Shown: in pieces, positions 34,950-45,835 of the stretch
Layout of the letters: every line of letters starts with the position of its first letter
How positions within the stretch are numbered: position 1 is the first letter of the stretch
NCBI GenBank assembly: GCA_031772625.1
Contig: CM062816.1
Location: 632,617,269-632,681,268 of the forward strand
DNA length: 64,000 bases
DNA from: Pinus tabuliformis
Taxonomy: Eukaryota > Streptophyta > Pinopsida > Pinales > Pinaceae
Direction of reading: 5' to 3'
Translations under genes and position numbers: made by a program
Notes under the pieces: generated by a model
Database searches by the model: none
Seen by the model: only the letters and a program-made list of their open reading frames with translations
Told to the model about the DNA's origin: nothing

Positions 34950-36000
34950 TTCTAAGTATATGATAAAAAAAATCATTATTCAATAACAGTAGTAAATAAA
35001 CCTCTAATTGAAGCCTTGCCTCCAAAATGAAATTGCGAAATGTTATTCCTCCAAACCTAAACCCAATCCTCTGATTCCACTTGAGCCAATAATTTCCTCG
35101 CCTCGAACCAACAACCCCTTGAAGATGCAAACTAAATTATCATATACATGATTTTAAATAATAATTTCCTTGGCAGTGTCATTCCTTTTGAGGTTCTTCT
35201 TATCCCTTAGCCTAGGTTTTTTATTCTTTTTAAGAAAATATTTGTTTTTCGAATGATTTATTGAGTTATTTTAGAACTTATAAAAATATAACTTATGGAG
35301 AGATTTATCGAATTCTTTTAGGATTGAAGAAAACTATTGCATTCCCTAACTCTACTTATTGTAATCCTCTGGACACTCAGAAGTAATGATCAAATACATG
35401 TAGAAGCAAACCGAGAGGAATGATTGTTTTTGAATAATTATATGTATAAAATTTGCTCAATTAAATTCAGTCCTCTAGGGAAGTAAGTGTAGGATAACTT
35501 CTTCTCTTACATGGCCACTATTGGTTATAATAGTATGGCAAAAATTATCGACTCGACTAGAATATAGTGTTAGGAGTTGCATTGAGCTTAGGGATTCAAA
35601 GAATTAAAATATAGGTTATCTATGCATCAATTTATTAGAATAATTTCTATATGTGTGAGATAAACATATAATATATTAGATTTATCTTAGAAAACAAATT
35701 GTACGTGCATGAGATTAATATATATTATGCTAGATTTCTTTTAGAAAATAATTAAATGTTTTCATGGAGGAAAATAACTATTGTGCAAAGAAGTATGTGG
35801 TTGCATGTAAGAAAAATATCTACCATGTTAGGAAGTATATGTTTTCATGAAAGAATAGTTTCCATGCATCTGGATGTTCAAATTCTTCAAAATATTCCAT
35901 GAATTATTGAAAAGTGAAGATAATGTAATGAGAATAATATTGGAAAAGATTTGCATGAGTTATCGAAAAATAGAGTAAAAGAGAATGATACCATTCGATT
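34950..36000. other. AT-rich spacer containing a dispersed repeat
   Basis: No gene. 35190-35900 resembles 50120-50400 (shared GGAGTGATTTATGGAAT-like motifs) and also the stretch at 44370-44900 (repeated GCTAGATTTCTTTTAGAAAA-like motif), so it is probably degraded LTR or intergenic repeat. Confidence 0.4.
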
Positions 36001-36112
36001 TGTCAACATGTCATAGCGGCTACAACCACACTTCAAAATTTTTCATTAGCTTTGTTTTGGAGCCTCCCTACCCACCATCCTTAGTAGCATGTCTTCTATT
36101 GTCCAAGTACTA

Positions 36113-36444
36113 TGTTATGAAACCAGCTCAAGAAAAGATAGAAAAGATAGATCAACGCCTTAGAATTCAGCCTCTTCGAGGGGGCAACCTCCTTTACATT
36201 ACATAAATTAACAATTCTTGGATGATACAAATGAAAAGACCTCCTTCTATAGATAGGAGTCTAAGGGGTCATAACATAATTAGAGCCGACATAACAATAA
36301 TAATGTAAGGGCACAATAATAACAATAGTGGGCTTCTATGGGGCACAATAGTAACAATATGGGCACTACATGGGTACATCAATATAATAAGTGGGTTATA
36401 CTAATAACAATAAGGGGTTACACTAGTAGTATAGGGGCCTAACA
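36113..36444 (-). repeat. 3' LTR of the chromovirus derivative
   Basis: 332 bp, identical to 38453-38784 except for three substitutions (near positions 36123, 36185 and 36261). Confidence 0.95.
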
Positions 36445-36459
36445 TGGCCCTCTCCTTCA
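36445..36459 (-). promoter_or_regulatory. Polypurine tract
   Basis: The minus strand reads GAAGGAGAGGGCCA directly before the LTR start TGTTAGG. The same tract (GGAGAGGGGCA) precedes the LTR at 57852. Confidence 0.8.
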
Positions 36460-36565
36460 AAAAGCGTTGTCCTCAACGCTTGAGTAGTTATTGATGCTTC
36501 TGTATAAAATTCTCGTCCTCCCATGTGGAATCTTGAGCGTGTAAGTTCTTCCACTTGATGAGATA

Positions 36566-37699
36566 CTATGAAATTGATTGAATTTGTAGTTGTCGGGTTC
36601 TTGTTTCTGTGACTGCTCCAGGTTCCAATATGATTTTTCCTTCCTCTTCAATTGCTGGCAATATTGTTTGAATTGGGATCTTTTGCAACTTTTGAATAAG
36701 TGGCCATACTTCTTCGTCCTTCTTCCATTCATCCCTTGCTTCGTTTATCCAATCTGGTTGGATAATAGAAATAGCACAAAACAATGCTTCCACATCCTCA
36801 TCCTTAAAGAGTTTTCCCATTTGGTGAGGTCGCCATTTTTTAAGTGCATGTAGTATTGCCAACATTTCCTTCTCATAAATAGTTTGCTTGAGATGTAGCA
36901 GTAAAAATACCCAATCACCTACATCAAAACATTTTTTACTACGATGTTGATCTACCTGTTGTTTCATTTGATTTTGCACCGAAGTGGCGTTATCCTTTAA
37001 AAGTTGGTGTCCTTCTATCTTTAGAGTTTGAGGAGTGGTAATTTCTTCCAATCCTTTACAAGATATGGTCGGATTCATTTCTTGACGCTCGATGTGATCT
37101 TTCACTTCTTGAATATTTTTCTTCTTGATATGTCCTTCTATCTTGATAGTTTGAGGAGTGGTAATTCTGACCAATGAATTACAAGATATGGTTGGATTCA
37201 TTTCTTCTTTCTTGATGTGATCTTTCACTTCTTGCACCTTTTTCTTCTTGATATGTCCTTCTATCTTGAGAGTTTGGGGGGTGGTCATTCTTTCAAATAG
37301 TTTACAAGATATGGTCTGATTCATTTCTTCTTTCTCTGGGGTGAGGTCCTGGCGTATATCTTCTTCTTTTGATGTTTCTTGATCCTTTTCTTCCTCCTCT
37401 TCATATTCTATGTAAAATAATTTCTTCTCAGCACACTTATGACCTTTAGTGCATTTGCTATCACAATTGTAACAAAGCCCTTTTTCTCTTTTTTCTTCCA
37501 ATTGTTGTGGTGTAACCCTTGTAGGTTGTGGAAGGTTAGGAGAAACAACACTTCCATCTTTATAGTTATGAGGGGTAGACTTCATTGTTGCCATAATTTT
37601 ACTTTCCAACATGTCACAAAGCTCTTTTACTCTTTCCAATTGTTGTGGTGTTGCTCTAAAAAAGGTGTTGCTCTTTGTATCCTCATAGTGCGCTATCAT
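36566..37699 (-). CDS. 377-codon mosaic ORF of rearranged gag, protease, integrase, RNase H and chromodomain pieces
   Basis: In protein order: the gag C-terminus (MIAHYEDTKSNTFF) and a zinc knuckle (CYNCDSKCTKGHKC); an acidic linker; three tandem copies, about 40 residues each, of the protease N-terminal segment (TISC...TTPQTLKIEGHIKKK); an integrase C-terminal piece (KQQVDQHRSKKCFDVGDWVF); an RNase H piece (TIYEKEMLAILHALKKWRPH); an integrase N-terminal piece (EVWPLIQKLQ); and the start of a chromodomain region (KIILEPGAVTETRTRQL). The normal chromovirus order would be gag, protease, RT, RNase H, integrase, chromodomain, so RNase H and the integrase parts are out of order and RT is missing. 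The frame is open despite this. The rest of the chromodomain (YLIKWKNL, STWEDENF) lies just beyond the stop, near 36470-36565. It may be a nucleic-acid-binding packaging protein or just a neutral relic. Confidence 0.75.
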   Translation of the reverse strand: MIAHYEDTKSNTFFRATPQQLERVKELCDMLESKIMATMKSTPHNYKDGSVVSPNLPQPTRVTPQQLEEKREKGLCYNCDSKCTKGHKCAEKKLFYIEYEEEEEKDQETSKEEDIRQDLTPEKEEMNQTISCKLFERMTTPQTLKIEGHIKKKKVQEVKDHIKKEEMNPTISCNSLVRITTPQTIKIEGHIKKKNIQEVKDHIERQEMNPTISCKGLEEITTPQTLKIEGHQLLKDNATSVQNQMKQQVDQHRSKKCFDVGDWVFLLLHLKQTIYEKEMLAILHALKKWRPHQMGKLFKDEDVEALFCAISIIQPDWINEARDEWKKDEEVWPLIQKLQKIPIQTILPAIEEEGKIILEPGAVTETRTRQLQIQSIS

Positions 37700-37865
37700 T
37701 TCCTCCGTGCGAATTGAGATGCCATTTATACCATAAAAATGGATCCGGTTCTAAATATTGAGATGCAATACATACCTTTTGTAATAGTGGTAGACCATGT
37801 AGATCAAAATATTGCTCCATCTCAAGTATCCAATTTACCGGATCCTTGCCATCAAACTTCCTCAT
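37683..37865 (-). pseudogene. gag N-terminal piece, one frame away from the mosaic ORF
   Basis: The sequence RKFDGKDPVNWILEMEQYFD and LQKVCIASQYLEPDPFLWYK is the Retrotrans_gag core of a chromovirus. A one-base frame change near 37690 separates it from the downstream mosaic ORF. Confidence 0.7.
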
Positions 37866-38438
37866 CTTGCTTTTTCTTGATTTTAGGAGCTCGATATTGA
37901 AATGACTGTAACTCTATACTTTCGGATATTTAAGTTCTGAAATTGCTACTTGTAGTAGCCCTATGTGTCCTCTTTCCAATGCCGCCAGTCTGATCCAAAT
38001 TGGATTCTACAAGGAAGATTTATGTGAAATCTCCCACAGTGACTTGCTTATAGACTAGTTCAGTAGAGCGAACTTGTACGATGTGCCACAAGTCCCTGTT
38101 TCGACCTTTGGATCTGAAACATGCATAGAAGAAACTACAGTCTGTCCTCTCTCTGTACCTTTTTAGGAAATTTCAATCCGATCCCCAGAGAGAAAGTTAT
38201 GACGATTTTCCCCAGGTCACCTATTTTGAATGTAATTCAAGAGTTTGCAAAAGGACCAACTTCCTCAGATCATATCTTCGAAAATATCACGCGAAATGCT
38301 TTGAAATTCGGATCCAAGGTTCAGCGCGATTTCTTCTCAAATGGGTGTTTTTTGAAACTTCTAAAACATCACAGAAACAAAGTTATAGCGAACATGCCAC
38401 GATGACCTATTTGGAGCAGCGAAACCCTAGAATCCAAA

Positions 38439-38450
38439 GCTCTGATACCA
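38439..38450 (-). promoter_or_regulatory. Primer binding site (initiator tRNA-Met)
   Basis: The minus strand reads TGGTATCAGAGC exactly, two bases inside the LTR edge at 38453. Confidence 0.92.
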
Positions 38451-38452
38451 AA

Positions 38453-38784
38453 TGTTATGAAACTAGCTCAAGAAAAGATAGAAAAGATAGATCAACGCCT
38501 TAGAATTCAGCCTCTTCGAGGGGGAAACCTCCTTTACATTACATAAATTAACAATTCTTGGATGATACAAATGAAAAGACCTCCTTCTATATATAGGAGT
38601 CTAAGGGGTCATAACATAATTAGAGCCGACATAACAATAATAATGTAAGGGCACAATAATAACAATAGTGGGCTTCTATGGGGCACAATAGTAACAATAT
38701 GGGCACTACATGGGTACATCAATATAATAAGTGGGTTATACTAATAACAATAAGGGGTTACACTAGTAGTATAGGGGCCTAACA
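38453..38784 (-). repeat. 5' LTR of the chromovirus derivative
   Basis: 332 bp ending GGCCTAACA and followed by the TACTA target duplication. Confidence 0.95.
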
Positions 38785-39860
38785 TACTAGGCTTCAAATA
38801 AGTTTCAGTGGACTGCCATCCTATGCATGTCAACTCATTTACCTCCCACCTGTAGGTTGACATTACGGGCTTAGTCAATTTTTTGGCCTAGATGCTCAGC
38901 TAGAAAATTGCACAATTCTAGCAGGGAACGAACCTTCCCTTTGAAAACTGAGCACTTCAGCCCAACACTTGTCTTCATCTCAAAAATTGTTCAATTTAGC
39001 TGACAACCGGGGCTTCAATCTAGAAATTGCGTAATGCATGATGGATAACTTGTCTTTATCAGCCTAGAAACAACACAAATATCATCCCCAGGCTTGTATA
39101 TTTCTGTATCTGCTTTTAGTTTGAGTAGTTCCTTCCATGACTGAGCAATCTCAATTTGTATGAATGAGCTGCTTTTAGGGATCTATGTTTAGCAGCTCGA
39201 GGTTACATGAAAAGATTTTTTTATAAACATCCCTCCAAGTGTCGCTTTTTCCTAGATTTGTCGCATGCCCATCATAAGCCTCATCCTTATAGTGACTTAT
39301 TTATTTGACACTGCAGAGCTCATTCCACATATGAATCTCAAAGCTACGATATCCCACATCGCATCTAGGAGTCTTTGAGACATTCAGCTTAGCTTTTTGC
39401 AGGTAATTTTTATTTTCATGTCACTTTCTACCTTTTTAGTCACTTTTTGTATTCCGCCTTGTATGAATGGTTCCTGCTTGGTTTCAATGAAACCTTGCTC
39501 TCATTTTGATGCATGTTAGCTTGTAGAAATGTTGTTTAATGTTTTTCATTGTGTCTCACTCTTGTTGCATGCGTGACATTGTTTCTACATTGACGATCAT
39601 CATTGCAACAACTCGCTTCACACACATGCTTGCTCTCCCAATTTCTAAATATTGCACACATTGTTTCCATGCATGATTTTTCACTCTTGCTTACACTCAC
39701 AGTCTCCATGCATTCAAACATTTTCATGTTTTCAGTTGCTCATTGGTGGGTTAAGACTACCTTAGCCCAGACCTTACTTTTCCCAGACAACAATGCAAAT
39801 TTTTGAGAGTGAAGGATCTTCATTCCTTCCAGAAAATGCACAAATATAGGCAACACTAAC

Positions 39861-39868
39861 CTATATAC
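39861..39868 (+). promoter_or_regulatory. TATA box upstream of the second U3 ORF
   Basis: CTATATAC lies about 385 nt upstream of the ATG at 40252, with a possible leader intron between (CACATTGGTATGTTG donor-like near 40130 and CTCCAG acceptor-like near 40210). Confidence 0.4.
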
Positions 39869-40251
39869 TTGCATTTTTCAATTCTTGGAGGCAATGTCCT
39901 GTTGGTCCTGGAAATTGTGCAATGCAATTTGCTGGGTTTGCATGTCATTGCTGACTGAAACTACGCATCGCATAATTTCAGTCCTTAGGAGGCCACGATG
40001 GACTGTACATTCCACATTTCCAGCATTCAGTCACCCACTTGATAGCCCAGACTTTGGCTTGCATAGTTTTTGCAGTTAGTCTCTCAGTCTCTCGAAGAAA
40101 ATTGTGCGGTCTTCATCGTCATTCACATTGGTATGTTGCATGTCATTCCTCAATTTTTTTTTGGTTTTCAAGTGACATGTTTCTTTCCATGAGTTTTTCC
40201 ATGTCTCCAGGTATCGCAAGTTTTCATCCGTCTCTCATTAGTACAGGTACA

Positions 40252-43200
40252 ATGGCCTCCAAGAGAGCAGGTTCAAAGGATACCATTGGAAGTACAACTG
40301 GAGATGCAATTGGAGAAGTGTCTATGAGCTTGTCCATTTACGAAGACAACAAGTTGTTCGTAGACAAGGACATCAAGATTAAATGGCAGAACATCAATGA
40401 CACATTCTCAGGCACATTTCAAGAAAATTTGGAAGACTGCAGTGTCTATGCAAAAATTCATAAGTTTGGCTTGAACTGGATTGCATCCACGTATCCCGCA
40501 TTTCCATACATGGACATGATCTATTGGATGATATCGAACACTGATCCTGAGACAATGGTGTTGAGAAGTTTTAGCGAGATAGATATTTCTAGCTTCAGGA
40601 TGAAGGACTTTTAGCAAATGGATCACTTGCCACAACTAGTGATCACAATGGAGAAACCCTTGAACAGACCCAGTAGCAGTGAAAAATCAAGAGATATCTT
40701 GAAGAGCTGGGTGAAAGAGTTAGCTAAGTTCAGGTAAACACCCAACTAGGTTTACAAGATGAAGATATTATAAGGCATATCAATACTTAGTCACCTTTAC
40801 ATGTCACTTGTATGTCTAAGAGACCACATAAATATTCCCACAGTGTTTGGTGATTCTGTTGGACCAACTAGCTAGTGAAGGAAGACCTTGCAACTCTTTC
40901 GACATGTTGGCTCTCAAGTTGAAGGAACACGTGAAAAAAGGCAAGAATCTGCCCAAAGGTCAACAAACGATGATATACATGTCCACATACATAGTGGATG
41001 TAGTTTGTACCTGTTTGTAGGTTTGAGGCTTATGTTGGGCATGGACACCTTCAAGCACCTTTGAGCACACTTACTACAGACTATTCTCTGAATGTAGCTT
41101 CCATGAAGTTATCACACAGTTTTCATACCACTTTTTCACCCCGATGTACAAAATGATATTTGAGCAGGATCCACCTTACATATCGCAAGAAATGATGGAG
41201 GCATTGATTGGCATAGCAGCTTGGTATGACTCACCCCTTGGCACCTTCATACAGATGTACAACACAAAGAAGGATTCACATGTTTTATCGAAGTTATCCA
41301 TGGACATGCTCATCATGCAAGAATTGTCATATAACATCTCGACGGGGTCATGAGAAAGACTATACAGGGAGAAGAAGGCCCCTTGCCCCGCTCTTCCTTT
41401 TTGAATTGTCTTGTATGAGATATGAAATATAAAGCTTGATGAGGCCAAGATGGAGGAGTTGAAAAGATTCACCTTCAACACTAAAAGTTTCAGTTTGTAT
41501 GACCTATGTTTCTTAGTGAAGGACCATTGTGCGAGAGTGTGGTTTCCTTGGATGTGCAGGGCATGTCATTCACCTAAGGAATACCCATCGAGATGTTGCT
41601 ATCATTTCTCTAGGGTCAATGAACTAGTCGACATAACTGTAGAGTGGTTGGCAAAGCAGAAAGAAGCAGCATCTCAAGGAGCACCATCATCAACATTAAC
41701 AATGGGTAATGTACCTACACGTGACAAAGGAAAAATAAAGGTTGTTAATATTGTAGAGGTAGAGAAAATCTACAAGTTCAAAGCAGATCCACTTGTGTTG
41801 AAAGAAACTTTGGAGGTTGAGGCTAAGAGGTGACAACGTGACCAGAGGATCACATAAAGGCTATGAGGGAAATGGAGGATGGAGGAAAGAGAAAAGTAGT
41901 TGCAAGAGTTGAAGTAGAAACTCCAAAAAGAACCAGAGCTACATAGAAGAGAGAAGGAAATGCAGCAGAGACAGATACAACAGGAGGTGCAACATACACA
42001 GATTGATGAAACTACACCCATACAGGTTATAGACTCATTCAAGTGGCTAGAAAAAAGCAGACAAGGTGAGCAGTCGCACGATAATGACTGAGGTCAAGAG
42101 ATTGAATAGATGGACATGGATATGCTCCAATCAAAGTCAAGTTATGATATTGACCTCATGCCTCAAAATCAGGAGGTCATCTCACCAACTTCACCATATC
42201 TGGAAGTAGAGCAAGTCCCAAGCAATCAAGGAGACGCAGATATGTTTGAAGACAATCCAGAGGCATAGATGCACAACACATCTTCCGACGAGACACAACA
42301 CAGATTTTTGTAGTCGCGCAGAGTGCCTACTCTGGATGTTCACGTATCTCCTGTGCAATTTGAAGAATGAGTGATCATATCCGATGTGCACAAGCATCTA
42401 GTAACATTGGCTGCTGCTATCAAATCATATTCATAAGCCACAAATTCGAATGTTTGATTCTTGATAGCTATGAATGAGCACATGGGTAAGTTACAAGTGG
42501 CCAAGCAAGGAGGGTAACATGTTACATCATCCACTGGAGTAGAGGTTGAGAGGGCGATAATGTAAAAGGTATTATCCCTTAAGGTAGCTATGTGGATGTT
42601 GTATTCTATATTCATCACCATGCATAGGTCGGTTGTCCATCTCAACAGTTGGCAGCAATGTTGTGCTAGGAGAGCATGTATCTTGTCAAATCTGCATAAC
42701 GTTGTTCTAGGAGAGCATGTATCTTGTCAAATCTGCACATTGTTGTCTATGGCATGAAAACATGGATAATGAGGTATAAAGGATCCCCATTGTAATTGCG
42801 AAAGATGATGAAGCCCAAGGCAGTAGAGTTGAGGGAACACATCCAGAGCTAGATCTGGAACTATGAGGAACTCCTGTAAGTCATCACTAGTTTACAGGCT
42901 TGACATGCATGGGTGTTTAGAAGTATGGATGTCATTATGTGCACGCACGTGATCCCATCGATCGGAACACCCAACGAGGCAAAGAAAAAGAACCAAGTCT
43001 AATTGGAGCTTGACATGTACTTTGATTAGTTGATGCGTGTAGACACCAGAACAAACTTGGAGATCAGCATAGACATTATGCATCAATATGTTGCTGGTGC
43101 GGCTGCACTAAAGACTCTAATGTGGATGTTATGAGAGAAGTTGGAAAAAGTTTCCAAATTAGTGTACCTAGATGAAATAGAGGCAAGAGTTCAATTTAAG

Positions 43201-43380
43201 TAGGATGTCACCATTGAGCACGTAGACACCATCACCAACTACCAAGCTTGGCATCAGTTCGCCACCCTTGATGATCGCAAGAATGTCGAGAGTTGGTCTT
43301 TCCACAACTATCTGTGTCTTAGTGATAACTTTCATGGATTTCTCAAGCCTACATTCTCTCACATGGGTACATGTGAAAAT
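40252..43380 (+). pseudogene. Second long decayed non-gag/pol ORF, just upstream of LTR R-U5
   Basis: Starts MASKRAGSKDTIGSTTGDAI and is open to 40614 (WQNINDTFSGTFQENLEDCS, HKFGLNWIASTYPAFPYMDM). After stops it continues in protein-like blocks: MYKMIFEQDPPYISQEMMEA and IGIAAWYDSPLGTF (41144-41353), LKRFTFNTKSFSLYDLCFLV and VNELVDITVEWLAKQ (41450-41833), a Gln/Glu-rich coil region, and late blocks such as YVAGAAALKTLMWML and ESWSFHNYLCLSDNF near 43090-43320. No gag or pol motif is present. I do not recognise the family. Size, charge pattern and placement parallel the cassette at 5703-10320, though I see no clear residue similarity by eye. Confidence 0.5.
42661..42745. repeat. 41-bp tandem duplication
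   Basis: CTAGGAGAGCATGTATCTTG followed by TCAAATCTGCA occurs twice in a row, with a period of 41 bp, inside the decayed ORF. Confidence 0.8.
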
Positions 43381-43512
43381 TTTAGTGTAGCATCTTGTAA
43401 AATGAAAGATTAAGTGTCAATAGTAGAAGGTAGCAATCATGTAGTAGTTGAAAAGTCATGAGGGTAGGTGAAGAATCACAAAGGGGAATGGCAAGGGTCA
43501 CCCCACCCTTTT

Positions 43513-43523
43513 CTATTTATAGA
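43513..43523 (+). promoter_or_regulatory. TATA box of the giant LTR's main promoter
   Basis: CTATTTATAGA lies about 130 nt beyond the end of the ORF and about 690 nt before the LTR edge, the same spacing logic as at 5341-5350. Confidence 0.45.
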
Positions 43524-44208
43524 ACCTCATAACGCATTGTACTAGATTTTGGGAGCTAATCATCCTTTAGGTGTATCTTTGCGAAAGCTTGGATTGTATT
43601 GTAATGATCCTTGGTTTCTCCATAGTCCAAAGTTACTATATCTCTTTGGAGCAGCAGGTGGAAATGATTGTAATGTTCTGTTGTTAAGACAAGTGGTTGG
43701 TCATAGTTGTATGTATGATTGGATCTTCCACTTTCTTAATATAACAAAGCCAACACATTTCATGCATATGTTGTTATTATATTTGAGCTATATTGGTTAC
43801 TCTAATGATATATGTATTTTATGTTTATGCATGTATGTATGGATTTCTTTATATATGTTCGTATGAATCTTATCAAGATGTGTCGTTGGTTTAACCATCA
43901 CTTTGGATACTTTGCTAACCTTATTTATAACTTGTGATGTATCTCTCTCGTGTGTTCCCTTTCAAGTTGCATGTTGTCATAGGTTTCCAAGGGGTGCACT
44001 CATAGCCCTGTTACGTGTGTTAGACCCATTCATGCACCTTCCTTGAGTTGTTGCACATGTCACACCCTTGCTACCAACAGGGACATCTTACTCACCTCTA
44101 CACAGAACCATGATCAAGACGATACCGTACTAATCTACTGCTGGGAATCCTGCACCAAACGGTCTGAGGTCTAGTTGGGACATCTTACTTGGAAGATCCC
44201 CTGACACA

Positions 44209-44225
44209 TTGGCGAGTCCATCACC
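44209..44225 (+). promoter_or_regulatory. Primer binding site, Tat/Ogre type (degenerate)
   Basis: TTGGCGAGTCC matches ten of the first eleven bases of the site at 63924-63942, and the following bases have decayed. It is two bases outside the LTR edge CCTGACA. Confidence 0.55.
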
Positions 44226-44227
44226 AT

Positions 44228-45161
44228 CAACACGATGTGATAATAATAATTTCTTATGTACATATAGAGATATATAATGTGTTAGTGTTCTTGGAAAATA
44301 ATGTGTTGTTTTGTGCTAAGTTATTTATATTCATTTTGCATAAAAAGAATAACTCATTATGATAGATTTTCATGGTATATATATATATATATATATATAT
44401 TCATGTAGAGGAGAATATAATTATTGTGTTAGATTTTTTGAAAATAAATATGTAATTTAAGGCAATAATTGTATGTTATCTTCCTTTTACATGTTTGCAA
44501 GCACCAAAAGTGATAACTGAGGGAGCTAGTTCTATTGATAAATTTTATGTAATTGCATGGTAAATATCATAGCTATTGAGCTAGAAGAATATATATTTGC
44601 ATGCACTATTAAGCAATATTTATTATGTTATATTTCCTTTGGAAATATTAGGGATTTACATCCAATATTATCTTATCTATCCTCTAAAAAGACTAGACAT
44701 GTACATATTAGATTATGCTAGCTTTCTTTTGGAAAGAATTTTCATTTGCAAGAACAAGTATGTTAACTTCCTTTTGAGAAAATATTCTGTATCTACATGT
44801 AGGAATAACAATTATTGTGAAAAATTGTGTATTCATATGAAAAACCATAGCTAATGTATGAGTTTCCTTGAGAAGAATAAGGATAGTTATAGTGGTTTTC
44901 CACTTGGAAATGAATGTGTGCTTATGCGAGGGTAATAACCATTAATGTGGTGTTTGATAAATTATATGTTTTTTAATTAATGTGTGTAGAGTCATGTTAA
45001 ATAAGGCATGAGATGATATTATGTTGATGTTTTATGTATGTACATTAATAAATGTTCAAGCATCACTAATAAAGAATCATTATTGGTTTTTCTATTATTT
45101 TATCTAATCATCGAGTAGTAGTTGCAAAAAGTATTGAGAAATATGTGAAAGATGGATTTTA
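44228..45161. other. AT-rich spacer
   Basis: No gene. It contains (TA)n at 44376-44401 and a series of loosely repeated GTTAGATTTTTTTGAAAAT-like motifs similar to 35685-35970. Confidence 0.5.
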
Positions 45162-45833
45162 TGTAACATTCTGGCAGGAAATAAACAGGTTGCCTAGGTA
45201 GATGAAGGAATGTCAGGGCAAGATAATCCACTAATGGGAAGAACTAGGTTGTAAAGATTTAATGTTCATGGGTGTGTGGGTAAATGATATCATGATGATC
45301 GTAATAGCCTATAGTTATTTATGTTGCATTTCGTATGATAATTGTTTGTAATATTTTATGACAATGGTTAGGGGATGGATTCCTTTGCAAGCTATTGAGT
45401 GGGGGGTGAACACCCTCACAAGCATTTAATAATACAATTAAAAGTTTGTTGGTTTTCACCCTATGTGGTTTCAAGGATATATGGGTGTCTAAGGATGTAA
45501 TTTCTTGTTGTCCCATTTTTATGATGTTGATTCTTTGCATGATGTAATTTCTTTGTATTATGAAGTATCGGATTAAATATCTGTGTTAAAAGAATAATGG
45601 AATTGATGCAAGTTTACATCATCAAGTTTAAGTTAATATGCTACAATAATGGTAGCTAATGGTTGTGTAACTCATTTTTATTTTACTAAATATTACTCTA
45701 CATAATGGAGATGGTTTATTTAATGGTTATTGAAGGAATATGGAAAATAATTTAGAAAGTTACACCTTAGCGAATGTTGTAAAAATTTCCTAACTCCATA
45801 CACTTTCCTGCGAGGTTACCAAGGGATGTTACA
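45162..45833 (+). repeat. LTR with adjacent primer site, Del/Tekay-like
   Basis: The LTR begins TGTAACATTCTGGC and ends GGGATGTTACA, giving 7-bp inverted terminal repeats. It is followed after two bases by TGGTATTAGGG (45836), a mutated TGGTATCAGAGC. It has the same terminal design as 22274-23992 but on the plus strand. No partner LTR or coding region was found downstream. Confidence 0.55.
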
Positions 45834-45835
45834 AG

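Larger units (their letters stand above)
36113..38784 (-). mobile_element. Young non-autonomous chromovirus derivative, 2,672 bp, TSD TACTA
   Basis: Two 332-bp LTRs (36113-36444 and 38453-38784) differ at only three positions by my count. They begin TGTTA and end TAACA. A perfect TACTA duplication flanks the element (36108-36112 and 38785-38789). The primer site (38439-38450) and purine tract (36445-36459) fix the minus-strand orientation. The roughly 2-kb internal region holds a gag start and one long ORF of shuffled pieces, with no complete RT or integrase, so it must be mobilised in trans. Relatives in the window are the solo LTR at 48239-48571 and the derivative at 56842-58118. Confidence 0.95.
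36001..44206 (+). mobile_element. Probable giant 5' LTR of a Tat-like element, with internal ORF and nested insertion
   Basis: The right edge CCCTGACA (44206) is followed by a 2-nt spacer and TTGGCGAGTCCATCACC, the same primer-site class as at 4485-4503 and 63924-63942. A matching left edge TGTCAACATG at 36001 gives TGTCA/TGACA terminal inverted repeats. After removing the nested element (36113-38784 plus one TACTA) the LTR would be about 5.5 kb. Inside, in order, are a TATA box (39861-39868), a long decayed ORF (40252-43380), a second TATA box (43513-43523) and about 690 nt of R-U5. The left edge is an inference from the inverted repeat alone. The right edge and primer site are directly visible. 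Downstream gag-pol is absent. Confidence 0.45.

Noticed and set aside
43168-43362. 64-codon minus-strand frame
   Set aside because: Antisense to the decayed plus-strand ORF that continues to about 43380.
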